64,000 nucleotides of DNA, from the NCBI GenBank assembly GCA_016718605.1, contig JADKCY010000003.1:930001-994000 (forward strand), given 5' to 3'. The position numbers were made by a program, and so were the translations under genes. The DNA is from Lysobacterales bacterium (GTDB lineage: Bacteria; Pseudomonadota; Gammaproteobacteria; Xanthomonadales; Xanthomonadaceae). Shown one piece after another: positions 53,040 through 61,594 of the stretch (position 1 is its first letter; each line of letters opens with the position of its first letter). The notes beneath the pieces were generated by a model. It did no database searches. It was not told the DNA's origin and saw only the letters and a list, made by a program, of their open reading frames with translations.

Positions 53040-54689
53040 ATGGCCCTACCCGACCACGCACCGGACTGGGCGAAATCACTGGCGCGCGGCTTTGAAAGCG
53101 GCGCGCACGGGCAATTCATCCTGCATGGCAATGTCGCCGACCGCTTCCTGCTGGATGGTCGCCGGGTCGGACTGGTGCGCTGTCTCGATCAATTGCTGCT
53201 GGGCAGCTTCGAGCTGGTCTTCGTGTTTGACGCCGGCAATGGCCTGAGCTTGCTGCGCGGCGGCGAACGTCTGGCGCAGTGGCCTGCCATGAAGGACATG
53301 CCTGCACTGCCACGCGAGCCGCGTGCGGCCATCGAGCTCATTACCCGCTATCTGCGCTATCGCGCCAATCTTGCCGCCTTGGGCAAAGTCGAGCCAGAGC
53401 ATGTGGCGGTGATCCTGCGCGGGGTCGAGCAATGGTTGCCCGCCTCGCGGCAGGGCGACACGGAAATCGCCGCCATGGCCAGCCTGCTGCGCGACTGGGC
53501 GACCGAATCGCCGTTTGCCGACATGGCCTTTGCCTCGGTGTTGATCGTCGATCAACTGGCTGATCTGCATCCGCTGTTGGTGATGCACCCGCGCGTCTCC
53601 AAGGCGCGTATTGCGATGCCGGATGTCAACACGCTGGAACAGACCCTCGCACAGTTGCGCGTCGAACATCCGGCAGCCTTCGATCCCGACGTGGGCGACC
53701 GCGAGGCCGCCCAGGCGCTGGCAGGCGTCAGTCTCAGTGCCCTGCAAAGCCTGGTTCGCGAGCGCGCACACGAAAACCGGCGCTTGGGCCCACAGGACTG
53801 GTCAGCGGCCAAAAAATCCCTGATCGAAACTGAAGCAGGCGATCTGATCGAGTTCATCGAATCGCGCCGCAGCCTCAACGACTACCACGCGCAAGAGGCA
53901 CTCAAGACCTGGCTGCGCCAGGACATGCAGCTTTGGCAGCAAGGCGATCTTCGCGCGCTGCCGATGGGTTATCTGCTCTGTGGACCCGTCGGCACCGGCA
54001 AAACCTATTTGGTCGAATGTCTGGCCGGTGAGGCGGGTGTGCCAGTGGTGAAACTGAAGAACTTCCGTGACCGCTGGGTCGGTTCCAGCGAAGGCAATCT
54101 GGAGAAGATCTTCCGCCTGATCCGTGCGCTGGGCCGCTGCATGGTGTTCGTTGACGAAGCTGACCAGACTCTGGGCAAGCGCGACGGTGGCAGCAGTGAC
54201 AGCGGACTGTCGGGTCGCATCTATTCGATGCTGGCGCAGGAAATGTCGAACAGCGCCAATCGCGGCCGGGTGATGTGGCTGCTGGCGAGTTCGCGACCGG
54301 ATCTGATCGAGGTCGATCTCAAACGACCCGGCCGTGTTGACGTCAAGATTCCGCTGCTGCCGACCACCAGCGTGGAAGAAAGCGCGGGCCTGCTGCGCGC
54401 TCTGCTCAAACGCTTCGACATCGATTTGTCGGTGGCGGACTTGGCCCGCCTGCCGCTGCCGATTCTGCTCACGCCCGGCGCGGCGGAAGCCTTGGCGGTG
54501 AAGGTCTATCGGCAAAGCCGCACGCAGTCGCAAGCACCACTGGAGGCGCTGCGTGCCAGTCTGGATGGCTATCAGGCACCGGTGCCCGCCGATGTATTGC
54601 GCTACCAGATGCGCATCGCCATTCGCGAAGCGACCGACATGGCGTTTGTGCCACCCAGTCTGCGCGCGCTGGGGGATGAGGCCGCATGA
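53040..54689 (+). CDS. Ycf46-like AAA+ ATPase
   Basis: A 549-residue ATPase. The N-terminal half (residues 1-270) looks like a degenerate RecA-type domain (FILHGNVADRFLLDG, LVFVFDAGNGLSLL, VAVILRGVEQWLPASR, FASVLIVDQLADLHPLL). The C-terminal half is a full AAA+ module: Walker A GPVGTGKT (315-322), pore-loop-like KNFRDRWVGSSEGNLEK, Walker B MVFVDEAD (368-375), and SSRPDLIEVDLKRPGRVDVKIP as the arginine-finger/sensor region. This inactive-active pairing is typical of Ycf46-type ATPases. It is coupled to pspA (1-base gap) and overlaps the next gene by ATGA, so it probably remodels or disassembles the PspA-like polymer. Confidence 0.9.
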   Translation: MALPDHAPDWAKSLARGFESGAHGQFILHGNVADRFLLDGRRVGLVRCLDQLLLGSFELVFVFDAGNGLSLLRGGERLAQWPAMKDMPALPREPRAAIELITRYLRYRANLAALGKVEPEHVAVILRGVEQWLPASRQGDTEIAAMASLLRDWATESPFADMAFASVLIVDQLADLHPLLVMHPRVSKARIAMPDVNTLEQTLAQLRVEHPAAFDPDVGDREAAQALAGVSLSALQSLVRERAHENRRLGPQDWSAAKKSLIETEAGDLIEFIESRRSLNDYHAQEALKTWLRQDMQLWQQGDLRALPMGYLLCGPVGTGKTYLVECLAGEAGVPVVKLKNFRDRWVGSSEGNLEKIFRLIRALGRCMVFVDEADQTLGKRDGGSSDSGLSGRIYSMLAQEMSNSANRGRVMWLLASSRPDLIEVDLKRPGRVDVKIPLLPTTSVEESAGLLRALLKRFDIDLSVADLARLPLPILLTPGAAEALAVKVYRQSRTQSQAPLEALRASLDGYQAPVPADVLRYQMRIAIREATDMAFVPPSLRALGDEAA

Positions 54690-55540
54690 GCACCCCACGC
54701 TACCTGTGGAAAGCGTTCTGGGCGCGGCCCTTCGGCATGCCGATTCCGCCCAACCTGTTTGGCCTGACCACGTTCGGGCTACTCGGCGCGTTTCTAAATC
54801 CGGGCTTCTGGGTGCTCGGCGCCGGGCTGGAAATTGCCTACCTCGCCCTGCTCTCGGGCAACGCGCGCTTCCGCCGCACGGTCGATGCCGAGCGCCAATC
54901 CGAAGACCCGCAGGATCAGCGCTATGCCAGTCAACTCGGTCTGCTCGATCGCGAATCCCAAGGGCAGCAGAGCCGTATTGAAGCGCGCTCGCGCGAGATC
55001 TTTGCCACCCTCAATGCCTCGCCCATGCTGCGCACGCATGTCGACAGCCTGGAACAACTGGTCTGGCTGCATCTGCGTCTGCTGGTGGCGCGGCGCGCCA
55101 TTCTCGGCGTGGTGGAAACCGCCAGCGTCGAATCGCAACGCCTCGATCAGCAGGAGCAGCAGATCGAGCAACGGCTCGCCGCCACCGATCTCAGTCCGGA
55201 ACTGCGTCGCTCACTGGAACAGCAGAAATCGGTGATCGACCAACGTCAAGCCGCCCATCTGGATGCGCAACGTCGACTGGAACATGTTGATGCCGAACTC
55301 GCGCGCATCGATCAACAGATTGCACTGATTCGCGAGCAGGCACTTTTGTCGACCAACGAAGACAGCATCGGCAGTTCCCTGGATGCCTTGGCGGCGTCCT
55401 TCAACGAAGCCAATCGCTGGCTCAGCAGCCAGCGTGATCTGCTCGAACCGATGGACTTGCTGACGTCACACCGGTTGCCCGAACGCGTTCTGAAAGGACC
55501 GCCGCCGCTGCCAGGCAAGCGCCCGACGCAAACGCAGTAA
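54686..55540 (+). CDS. Membrane-anchored coiled-coil protein, PspA cluster
   Basis: A 284-residue protein. Near the N-terminus are two hydrophobic segments (NLFGLTTFGLLGAFL, GFWVLGAGLEIAYLALLSG), followed by a large cytoplasmic coiled coil (RLDQQEQQIEQRLAATDLSPELRRSLEQQKSVIDQRQAAHLDAQRRLEHVDAELARIDQQIALIREQALL). The tail ends in a Pro-rich PPPLPGKRPTQTQ, a possible SH3-like or docking peptide. I know no named family. By position (ATGA overlap with the AAA gene, upstream of the binding protein/OmpA gene) it could connect the cytoplasmic PspA/AAA pair to the envelope. Confidence 0.85.
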   Translation: MSTPRYLWKAFWARPFGMPIPPNLFGLTTFGLLGAFLNPGFWVLGAGLEIAYLALLSGNARFRRTVDAERQSEDPQDQRYASQLGLLDRESQGQQSRIEARSREIFATLNASPMLRTHVDSLEQLVWLHLRLLVARRAILGVVETASVESQRLDQQEQQIEQRLAATDLSPELRRSLEQQKSVIDQRQAAHLDAQRRLEHVDAELARIDQQIALIREQALLSTNEDSIGSSLDALAASFNEANRWLSSQRDLLEPMDLLTSHRLPERVLKGPPPLPGKRPTQTQ

Positions 55541-55588
55541 CAATTTCACCCGCCCGCAGACACCGCACCCCGATCCGAGGAGCAAGGT

Positions 55589-57304
55589 ATGACGCCACAG
55601 ACAATCCCCCGCCAGCGTGGTAACGCCGCTGGGAAGTTCATCACCTTCGTGTTGGTCCTCGCGCTGCTTGGACTGGGCGGTTGGCTGGTCCTGCAGGATC
55701 AAGGCAAGACGCCACCAGATGAGGTTCGCACGCAGGTCGATCAGGCTGATGAGCCCCGCAGCAATGACGACAGCAGCTCGGCCAGCGCTGATGCACCGAC
55801 ACCTATCGAGCCACTGACCCGGCTTCCCACGCTGGATGCCGCAGCGGCCTATCAGCCCAAGGACGGCATCATCGATGTCGACATCAGCGAGTACGCTGGT
55901 TATGCCGGTCTGATCGTCGCCAATGGCGGCCTCGCGCCCAATCCGGATTCGCTCTTTGCCAAACAGTATGGTTTTCAGGTGCGCCTGACCCTGAGCGAAG
56001 AGGAAGGCTGGTCAAAACTCAACAATGGCCGCATCGCGGCCTCGGTAACGACTGCCGATACCTTGCCGATCATGGGTCGTCAGTTCGAGGTCATCGCGCC
56101 GGTGCAGATCGGCTTTTCGCGCGGTGCCGACATGGTCGTGGTGGATGCAGGCATCCCCAACATCAACCAGTTGAGCGGCAAGGTGTTGGCCTCGTCGCAG
56201 TTCAACGAAGCCGAGTTTTTCATCCGCTATCTGGCCTCCGAAGCGGGCGTGAAGGTCCGTGTGTTGCACGATCTCGACGCGCGCCCAGCCGCCGATGAAC
56301 TCGGACTGGTGATGTATGAAGATGCCTTTGTCGCCTGCGACGCCTACGAACACGAACTGGCGCAACGCAAACCACGACTGAACGGCTGTGTGGGCTGGTC
56401 ACCACGCACCGATGAAGTGGTTGAAGCGTCCAATGGCCGCGCCAAGGCGCTGGTCAGCAATCGAAACTTGCTGGTCATCGCCGACATCCTGATGGTCAAC
56501 CAAGGCTTCGCAACGGCCCATCCCGATTGGGTCAAAGGACTCGTGCATGGCTTGCTGGAAGGCAACCGCCAAGTGCGCGACAACCCCGAACCGCACCTCG
56601 CTCAGATCGCGGGCGCGCTAGGCTGGGAAGTGGATGAAACCCGCGACGAACTGCGCAAGGTGCACCTTTCCAACCTGCCAGAAAACCTCGCCTTCTTCGA
56701 GGGCACCATCGACGCAGCCGGCTCCTTTCAAGGCATCTACCAATCTTCTGTGCTCGCCTATGGCACCGGCCTGTTGAAGAACCCCGCCGACCCGACTCGC
56801 TTCATCGACCTGCAATACCTGAAGAGCCTGCAAGGCTTGCCTGCCTTTGCGGAACAGAAAATTGCCATCGCGCCGATCAAGACCGGCGCACCGGTCTCAC
56901 TCGAAGGCGATGCCCTGCTCAGTCGCGACATCCGCTTCTTCTTCAAACCCAACTCGGCCGAACTCGATCCCGCCGCCAAAGAAAACCAGGACTACCTCGA
57001 CACCATCAAGGGCTTTCTGCAGGTCAGTCCCGGCTCCATCGTGTTGTTGCGCGGGCATGTCGATAACGCCCGTGTCGCCGAGTTCGAGCAACAAGGCGGT
57101 CAATCGCTGGTCCGCTCGATGGCCCTGAAAGCCATGGAGCTCTCCCGCCAACGCGCCCAATCCGTCCGCGACGCCCTGCTCGCCCGTCATCCCAAACTCG
57201 ATGTCAAACGCATCGAACTCGTCGGCCGCGGCTGGGAAGAACCCGCCGGCCCCGACAGCGATTTGAATCGCCGTGTTGAAGTGCAGTGGTTTACGTTGGA
57301 GTAA
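55589..57304 (+). CDS. Periplasmic-binding-protein/OmpA fusion
   Basis: A 571-residue envelope protein. A single N-terminal TM (FITFVLVLALLGLGGWLVLQ) and a low-complexity Asp/Ser/Ala linker lead to a substrate-binding-protein fold (about 95-440: VDISEYAGYAGLIVANGGLAPNPDSLFAKQYGFQVRLTL ... MGRQFEVIAPVQIGFSRGADMVVVDAGI ... NRNLLVIADILMVNQGFATAHPDWVKGLVHG), similar to NMT1/SsuA- and phosphate-type binding proteins. The C-terminal OmpA peptidoglycan-binding domain (about 450-571) has IRFFFKPNSAELDP, IVLLRGHVDNARV and LNRRVEVQWF. No ABC permease or ATPase accompanies it. It probably senses a periplasmic ligand while fixed to peptidoglycan. It is the last gene of the PspA cluster, 48 bases after its neighbour. 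Confidence 0.9.
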   Translation: MTPQTIPRQRGNAAGKFITFVLVLALLGLGGWLVLQDQGKTPPDEVRTQVDQADEPRSNDDSSSASADAPTPIEPLTRLPTLDAAAAYQPKDGIIDVDISEYAGYAGLIVANGGLAPNPDSLFAKQYGFQVRLTLSEEEGWSKLNNGRIAASVTTADTLPIMGRQFEVIAPVQIGFSRGADMVVVDAGIPNINQLSGKVLASSQFNEAEFFIRYLASEAGVKVRVLHDLDARPAADELGLVMYEDAFVACDAYEHELAQRKPRLNGCVGWSPRTDEVVEASNGRAKALVSNRNLLVIADILMVNQGFATAHPDWVKGLVHGLLEGNRQVRDNPEPHLAQIAGALGWEVDETRDELRKVHLSNLPENLAFFEGTIDAAGSFQGIYQSSVLAYGTGLLKNPADPTRFIDLQYLKSLQGLPAFAEQKIAIAPIKTGAPVSLEGDALLSRDIRFFFKPNSAELDPAAKENQDYLDTIKGFLQVSPGSIVLLRGHVDNARVAEFEQQGGQSLVRSMALKAMELSRQRAQSVRDALLARHPKLDVKRIELVGRGWEEPAGPDSDLNRRVEVQWFTLE

Positions 57305-57405
57305 TGGGGCAGCACCACACAAACTCAACCGCGCATTGGCTCGCTTCCCCCGCGCCAATGCGCGAAGATGCGCGGCCTTGCCTGTCGCGCCACTAGAGTG
57401 TCCTG

Positions 57406-59292
57406 ATGATTGCGTTGCGTAGTCTCGCCCTGCGTCGTGGTGAGCGTTTGTTGCTGTCAAACGTCGATGTCGTGCTGCACGCCGGTTGGCGGGTCGGTGT
57501 GATCGGGCGCAATGGGTGTGGCAAGTCGAGTCTGTTCGCGGCAATCCTGGGCCAGTTGGAAAGCGACGCCGGCAGCATCGATCGACCGGCGGGCCTGCGC
57601 ATCGCCTCGGTGGCGCAGGAAGCACCGGCGCTGCCGGATGCGGCGATCGATTTCGTGCTGCAGGGTGATGCGGCTGTGGCTGCGGCGCTGCGTGCGGCCA
57701 GCGAGGCCGAAGCCCGTGGCGATCATGAAGCCGCCGCGCATGCACACCACGATATCGAGCATTTGGGCGGCTACGACGCGCGTGCCCGCGCCGGCCGCCT
57801 GCTGCATGGTCTGGGTTTTCCAGCCGAAACCCATCTGATGCCGGTCAGCAGTTTCTCTGGCGGGTGGCGGGTGCGCCTGAACCTCGCCCATGCGCTGATG
57901 ACGCCGTCCGATCTACTGCTGCTCGACGAGCCCACCAACCATCTCGATCTGGACGCCGTGCTGTGGCTGGAGGAATGGCTCAAGCGCTACGAGGGCACTG
58001 TGTTGGTGATCTCGCACGATCGCGAGTTTCTCGACGGCATGGTCACTCATACCCTGCATCTGCATGGCGGCACGGCGCGACTCTACAGCGGCGACTACTC
58101 GGCCTTCGAGCGCCAGCGTGCGGAGCAACTGCGCCAGCAACAGATTGCTTTCGAGAAGGAACAGGTCGAGCGCGCGCATCTGCAAGCCTTCATTGATCGC
58201 TTCAAAGCCAAGGCCAGCAAGGCCAAGCAAGCGCAATCGCGCATGAAACGACTGGAGAAGTTGGCAGGCACCGAAGCAGTGCGTGCCGAGCGCGGCTTCA
58301 GCTTCAATTTTCCACCCCCCAACAAGCTGCCGACGCCTTTGCTGCGACTGGATATGGTTGACGCGGGGTATGCGGGCACGCCAATTCTGAATGCGGTGAA
58401 GTTCTCGCTGGAACCCGGCGATCGCATCGGTCTGTTGGGCCGCAATGGCGCAGGCAAGTCGACCCTGGTAAAGACCCTGTTTGGCGATCTGGCGCCCTTG
58501 CATGGTGAGCGTCTGGCGCATGGCGAAGTCAATATCGGTTACTTCTCGCAGCACACCGTTGAACAGCTGCATGAAGGGCACAGCCCGATGCAGCATTTGG
58601 CCGAGATTGCCCCCAAAGTTGGCGAGCAGGTGCTACGCACCTATCTCGGCACCTGGAACTTCGCCGGGGAACGCGTGTTTGAGTCGGTCGAAGGCTTTTC
58701 CGGCGGTGAGCGCGCGCGTCTGGCACTGGCATTGATTGCCTGGCGAAAGCCGAATCTGCTGCTGCTCGACGAACCGACCAACCATCTCGATCTGGACATG
58801 CGCGAAGCGCTCGCCGATGCGCTGGCCGAGTATCCCGGCGCACTGGTGCTGGTCTCGCATGATCGCCACCTGCTGGGTCTGGTTTGCGATACCTATTGGC
58901 GCGTGGCGGATGGCAAGGTCGAGGCCTTTGATGGCGATCTCGACGACTACGCGGCCTGGTTGCGCAAGCGCAGCAGCGGCGTGTCCGCCAGTGCGGCCAG
59001 CAGCAACAACGGCGGCGCTGAACAACGCAACGGACGCCGCCGCAGCGCAGCCGAACAACGCGACCGCGAACGGCCCTTGCGTAACCGGCTGAAAGTGGTC
59101 GAAGCACGCATGGAAAAGCTCGCCGTCGAGCTCGCCGCGCTGCAATCCCAACTCGGCGATCCGGCCTTGTACGCCGGTGACGGCAAAGAGGCGACCCGCT
59201 TGAGTCAACAGCAACACAGCTTGGGCAGTGAGCACGCCACGCTCGAAGACGAATGGCTGCAGTTGCACGACCAGTTGGAGCAAGGCGCGTGA
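57406..59292 (+). CDS. ABC-F family ATPase (YheS/Uup type)
   Basis: A 628-residue soluble protein with two ABC ATPase domains and no TM helices. Domain 1: Walker A GRNGCGKSS, signature SFSGGWRVRL, Walker B LLLLDEPTNHLDLD. Domain 2: GRNGAGKSTL, GFSGGERARL and LLLLDEPTNHLDLD, with SHDRHLL as the H-loop. The linker between them has a charged helical segment (AFIDRFKAKASKAKQAQSRMKRLEKL), the P-site tRNA interaction motif region of ABC-F factors. A C-terminal coiled coil (residues 550-628) resembles Uup/YheS. ABC-F proteins act on stalled ribosomes. It stands alone with the ATG at 57406. Confidence 0.94.
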   Translation: MIALRSLALRRGERLLLSNVDVVLHAGWRVGVIGRNGCGKSSLFAAILGQLESDAGSIDRPAGLRIASVAQEAPALPDAAIDFVLQGDAAVAAALRAASEAEARGDHEAAAHAHHDIEHLGGYDARARAGRLLHGLGFPAETHLMPVSSFSGGWRVRLNLAHALMTPSDLLLLDEPTNHLDLDAVLWLEEWLKRYEGTVLVISHDREFLDGMVTHTLHLHGGTARLYSGDYSAFERQRAEQLRQQQIAFEKEQVERAHLQAFIDRFKAKASKAKQAQSRMKRLEKLAGTEAVRAERGFSFNFPPPNKLPTPLLRLDMVDAGYAGTPILNAVKFSLEPGDRIGLLGRNGAGKSTLVKTLFGDLAPLHGERLAHGEVNIGYFSQHTVEQLHEGHSPMQHLAEIAPKVGEQVLRTYLGTWNFAGERVFESVEGFSGGERARLALALIAWRKPNLLLLDEPTNHLDLDMREALADALAEYPGALVLVSHDRHLLGLVCDTYWRVADGKVEAFDGDLDDYAAWLRKRSSGVSASAASSNNGGAEQRNGRRRSAAEQRDRERPLRNRLKVVEARMEKLAVELAALQSQLGDPALYAGDGKEATRLSQQQHSLGSEHATLEDEWLQLHDQLEQGA

Positions 59293-59326
59293 GTCAGTGC
59301 GTTCTTGCTCGCGCCGGTTGCGACCG

Positions 59327-60211
59327 ATGAGCGCGCGCTACACAGGCCCATTGTTGACACGCGAAACGCTTGCATCGATGCGCACGGCGGGCGCCACCGG
59401 CGCGGATCACTGGGAGGGCTCGCTGGATCTTGGACGCAGGCAGCAGCGGGCCTGTCTGCGGTCGGATTGCTGGGTCTGGGAGGGACAACAGTACCCTTGG
59501 CCAGAATCGCTGAAGGACCGCACGATCTATTTTTGGGATGGTGCTGGCTTCGCGCCCGTGGCCCACTTCGGCGGCAAGCTGATCAAGCTGGTGCCAACCG
59601 ACTGGCAAGTGCCCACGTTCGAGATCGACGGCATCAAGATGTTACCCAGCGCCCAAGTCTCGCCCTGGGAAGATGCGCGACAGAAGGTCGAACTGATCGC
59701 CCCACGCGGTCGCCGCGTGCTCGACACCTGTGGCGGCCTCGGCTACTTCGCTGCCTGGTGTCTGCAGCTGGGGGCGATGCAGGTGCAGTCTTTCGAGAAG
59801 AACGCCGATGTGCTGTGGCTGCGCCGTCTCAATCCATGGTCACCCGATCCGGACACCGCCGACCATCGTGAGCGCTTCCAACTCACCCATGCCGACATCT
59901 CGCAAGCGATCAGCACCCTGCCCGCCGCCAGCTTCGATGCCGCCCTGCACGATCCGCCGCGTTTCGGCATCGCGGGTGAACTGTATTCGCAAGCTTTTTA
60001 CGACCAACTCGCCCGCGTCCTGCGCCCTGGCGCACCGCTGTTCCACTACACTGGCAGTCCCAACCGCCTGACCAGCGGCCGCGACGTCCCCGGCGAAGTC
60101 TTGAAGCGCCTGGAGCGCGCCGGATTCCGCTGCCAACGCAAGTTGGATGGCGTGTTGGGGGTGAAGGACTTGCCACGACAAAGTGGAAATGCGGCGAAGC
60201 GCGGTGCGTAG
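59327..60211 (+). CDS. SAM-dependent methyltransferase (COG2521-like)
   Basis: A 294-residue cytoplasmic protein. The N-terminus MSARYTGPLLTRETLASM precedes a small beta domain. The Rossmann domain has RRVLDTCGGLGYFAAWCLQLGAMQVQSFEKNADVLWLRRLNPWSP as motif I with the SAM-binding acidic turn, DAALHDPPRFGIAGELYSQAFYDQLARVLRPGAPLFHYTGSPNRL as motifs IV-V (HDPPR), and a final strand FRCQRKLDGVLGVKDL. The DPPRF-AGELYS phrase recalls the predicted archaeal methyltransferase group COG2521. Its substrate (protein, RNA or small molecule) is unknown. The ATG at 59327 is chosen because the upstream part of the frame overlaps the ABC-F gene. Confidence 0.85.
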   Translation: MSARYTGPLLTRETLASMRTAGATGADHWEGSLDLGRRQQRACLRSDCWVWEGQQYPWPESLKDRTIYFWDGAGFAPVAHFGGKLIKLVPTDWQVPTFEIDGIKMLPSAQVSPWEDARQKVELIAPRGRRVLDTCGGLGYFAAWCLQLGAMQVQSFEKNADVLWLRRLNPWSPDPDTADHRERFQLTHADISQAISTLPAASFDAALHDPPRFGIAGELYSQAFYDQLARVLRPGAPLFHYTGSPNRLTSGRDVPGEVLKRLERAGFRCQRKLDGVLGVKDLPRQSGNAAKRGA

Positions 60212-60342
60212 CCAGGGTCCTCGTGGCGGTCACCATCGCGCCGCAAATTCCAGTTCGGGCCATCCTCCACCCACGACGGGACTTGAATTGTGTTGCTTGC
60301 CGCCCCACTGTCGGCGCCTAGCGTGCTTTTCGGAGTTTCACC

Positions 60343-60630
60343 ATGCCCATCTACGGTTTTGAGTGTTCGGCCTGCGGCCACCACTTTGATCGATTGCAGA
60401 AATTGTCCGATCCCGATCCGACTGCGTGCCCGAATTGCGGGGCCGAACAGGTCAAACGGCAGATCACCGCACCCGCGTTCCGTCTCGCTGGTGCCGGTTG
60501 GTACGAAACGGACTTCAAGAAGGACGGTGACAAGAAGCGCAATCTGGCCGAGACCGCTGGCAGCGGCGCTGCCAGTTGTGAAGCGCCGTCGGGTGCCTGC
60601 GGTACGCCCGCCTGTCCAGCCGCTGACTGA
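60343..60630 (+). CDS. FmdB family zinc-ribbon protein
   Basis: A 95-residue small protein. The N-terminal FmdB zinc ribbon is MPIYGFECSACGHHFDRLQKLSDPDPTACPNCGAEQVKRQITAPAFRL with two CxxC pairs (CSAC and CPNC). WYETDFKKDGDKKRN follows, then a Cys/Ala-rich tail (SCEAPSGACGTPACPAAD). FmdB proteins are named after a putative regulator of formamidase, but in many proteobacteria they simply lie upstream of aspS, as here (1.8 kb away). The stop overlaps the GNAT start (TGATG). Confidence 0.93.
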   Translation: MPIYGFECSACGHHFDRLQKLSDPDPTACPNCGAEQVKRQITAPAFRLAGAGWYETDFKKDGDKKRNLAETAGSGAASCEAPSGACGTPACPAAD

Positions 60631-61100
60631 TGCAGCCGTTTGCTTTTACTGGGCGGATTCGCGCCGCGACGCATGCCGATCTCGATCGCGTGGCAGTGCT
60701 GTTTGATGCCTATCGGCAGTTCTATGCGAAATCGGCCGACCTGCCAAAGGCGCACGCATTTCTGGCAGATCGCTTCGCGCGCGCCGATTCGCATATCCTG
60801 CTGGCGATTCAGGGGAATGGCGGCGCCGTGGGATTCGCCCAACTCTTTCCTGCGTTGTGCTCTGTCGCTGCCAAGCCCTATGGCGTCTTGTATGACCTGT
60901 ATGTCAGCCCCGAGGTGCGGCGTCTCGGTGTGGCCAGCGCGCTCTTGCAGGCTGCTCGGGACGTTGCCGAGACGCAAGCCTGGTCACGGTTGGAGCTCAG
61001 CACTGCGCATAGCAATCTCGCCGCGCAGTCCTTGTACGAATCGATGGGCTGGCAACACGACACGGTGTTCCGCAATTACCGGCTCGATCTCGCCGGTTAA
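60630..61100 (+). CDS. GNAT family N-acetyltransferase
   Basis: A 156-residue acetyltransferase. The N-terminal IRAATHADLDRVAVLFDAYRQFYAKSADLPKAHAFLADRFARADSHILLAIQG is the usual first half, followed by GVLYDLYVSPEVRRLGVASALLQAARDVA with the acetyl-CoA-binding motif (RRLGVASALL). The end ARSRLELSTA-like strand and LYESMGWQHDTVFRNYRL is the typical C-terminus. It overlaps the FmdB stop by one base, so the two are co-translated. Substrate unknown. Confidence 0.92.
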   Translation: MQPFAFTGRIRAATHADLDRVAVLFDAYRQFYAKSADLPKAHAFLADRFARADSHILLAIQGNGGAVGFAQLFPALCSVAAKPYGVLYDLYVSPEVRRLGVASALLQAARDVAETQAWSRLELSTAHSNLAAQSLYESMGWQHDTVFRNYRLDLAG

Positions 61101-61172
61101 ACCCGATCGCCACGCTTGAGGCGAGGCGGCGCACGATGCGATCCTTGCATCATCGTGCGAGGAAATTTCTCC

Positions 61173-61553
61173 ATGCGTTCATGGGCATTCGGGTTGGCGT
61201 TGCTGTTGGGTCATAGCCTGCCGTCACTGGTCTTCGCCAGTGGCGCTCTATACAAATGCGTCGATCGTCGAGGTGCGGTCAGCATTCAGGACACGCCTTG
61301 CACGGGTTCGACGCAAACGCAGTCGGTCACGCCGGTCGAGGTCGATCCGCAGGCACGCTCGCGGCAAGGCCGACTGTATCAGGCAGATTCGATGGATCGC
61401 GTGGCGCAAAGGCGAAATCGACGCGCTACGCGCGTCAGCCAATGCGAGCAAGTGCGTGCACAGGTGGCCGATGAGCGTGATCGCGAAGGCCTGACCGCCA
61501 GTTTTGATCGTCGTTCGCAGTGGGACGAGCGGGTTCGGCAAGCCTGCAAATAG
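61173..61553 (+). CDS. DUF4124 secreted protein
   Basis: A 126-residue exported protein. The signal peptide MRSWAFGLALLLGHSLPSLVFA is followed by the DUF4124 motif SGALYKCVDRRGAVSIQDTPCTG with its two conserved Cys. The rest is basic and helical (VAQRRNRRATRVSQCEQVRAQVADERDREGLTASFDRRSQWDERVRQACK) with two more Cys. DUF4124 domains are common in Xanthomonadales envelope proteins; function unknown. The ATG at 61173 has AGGA upstream. Confidence 0.87.
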   Translation: MRSWAFGLALLLGHSLPSLVFASGALYKCVDRRGAVSIQDTPCTGSTQTQSVTPVEVDPQARSRQGRLYQADSMDRVAQRRNRRATRVSQCEQVRAQVADERDREGLTASFDRRSQWDERVRQACK

Positions 61554-61594
61554 CCTGACTTGCGCAAACCGGCACGTGCCGCTACGGTCACCGC

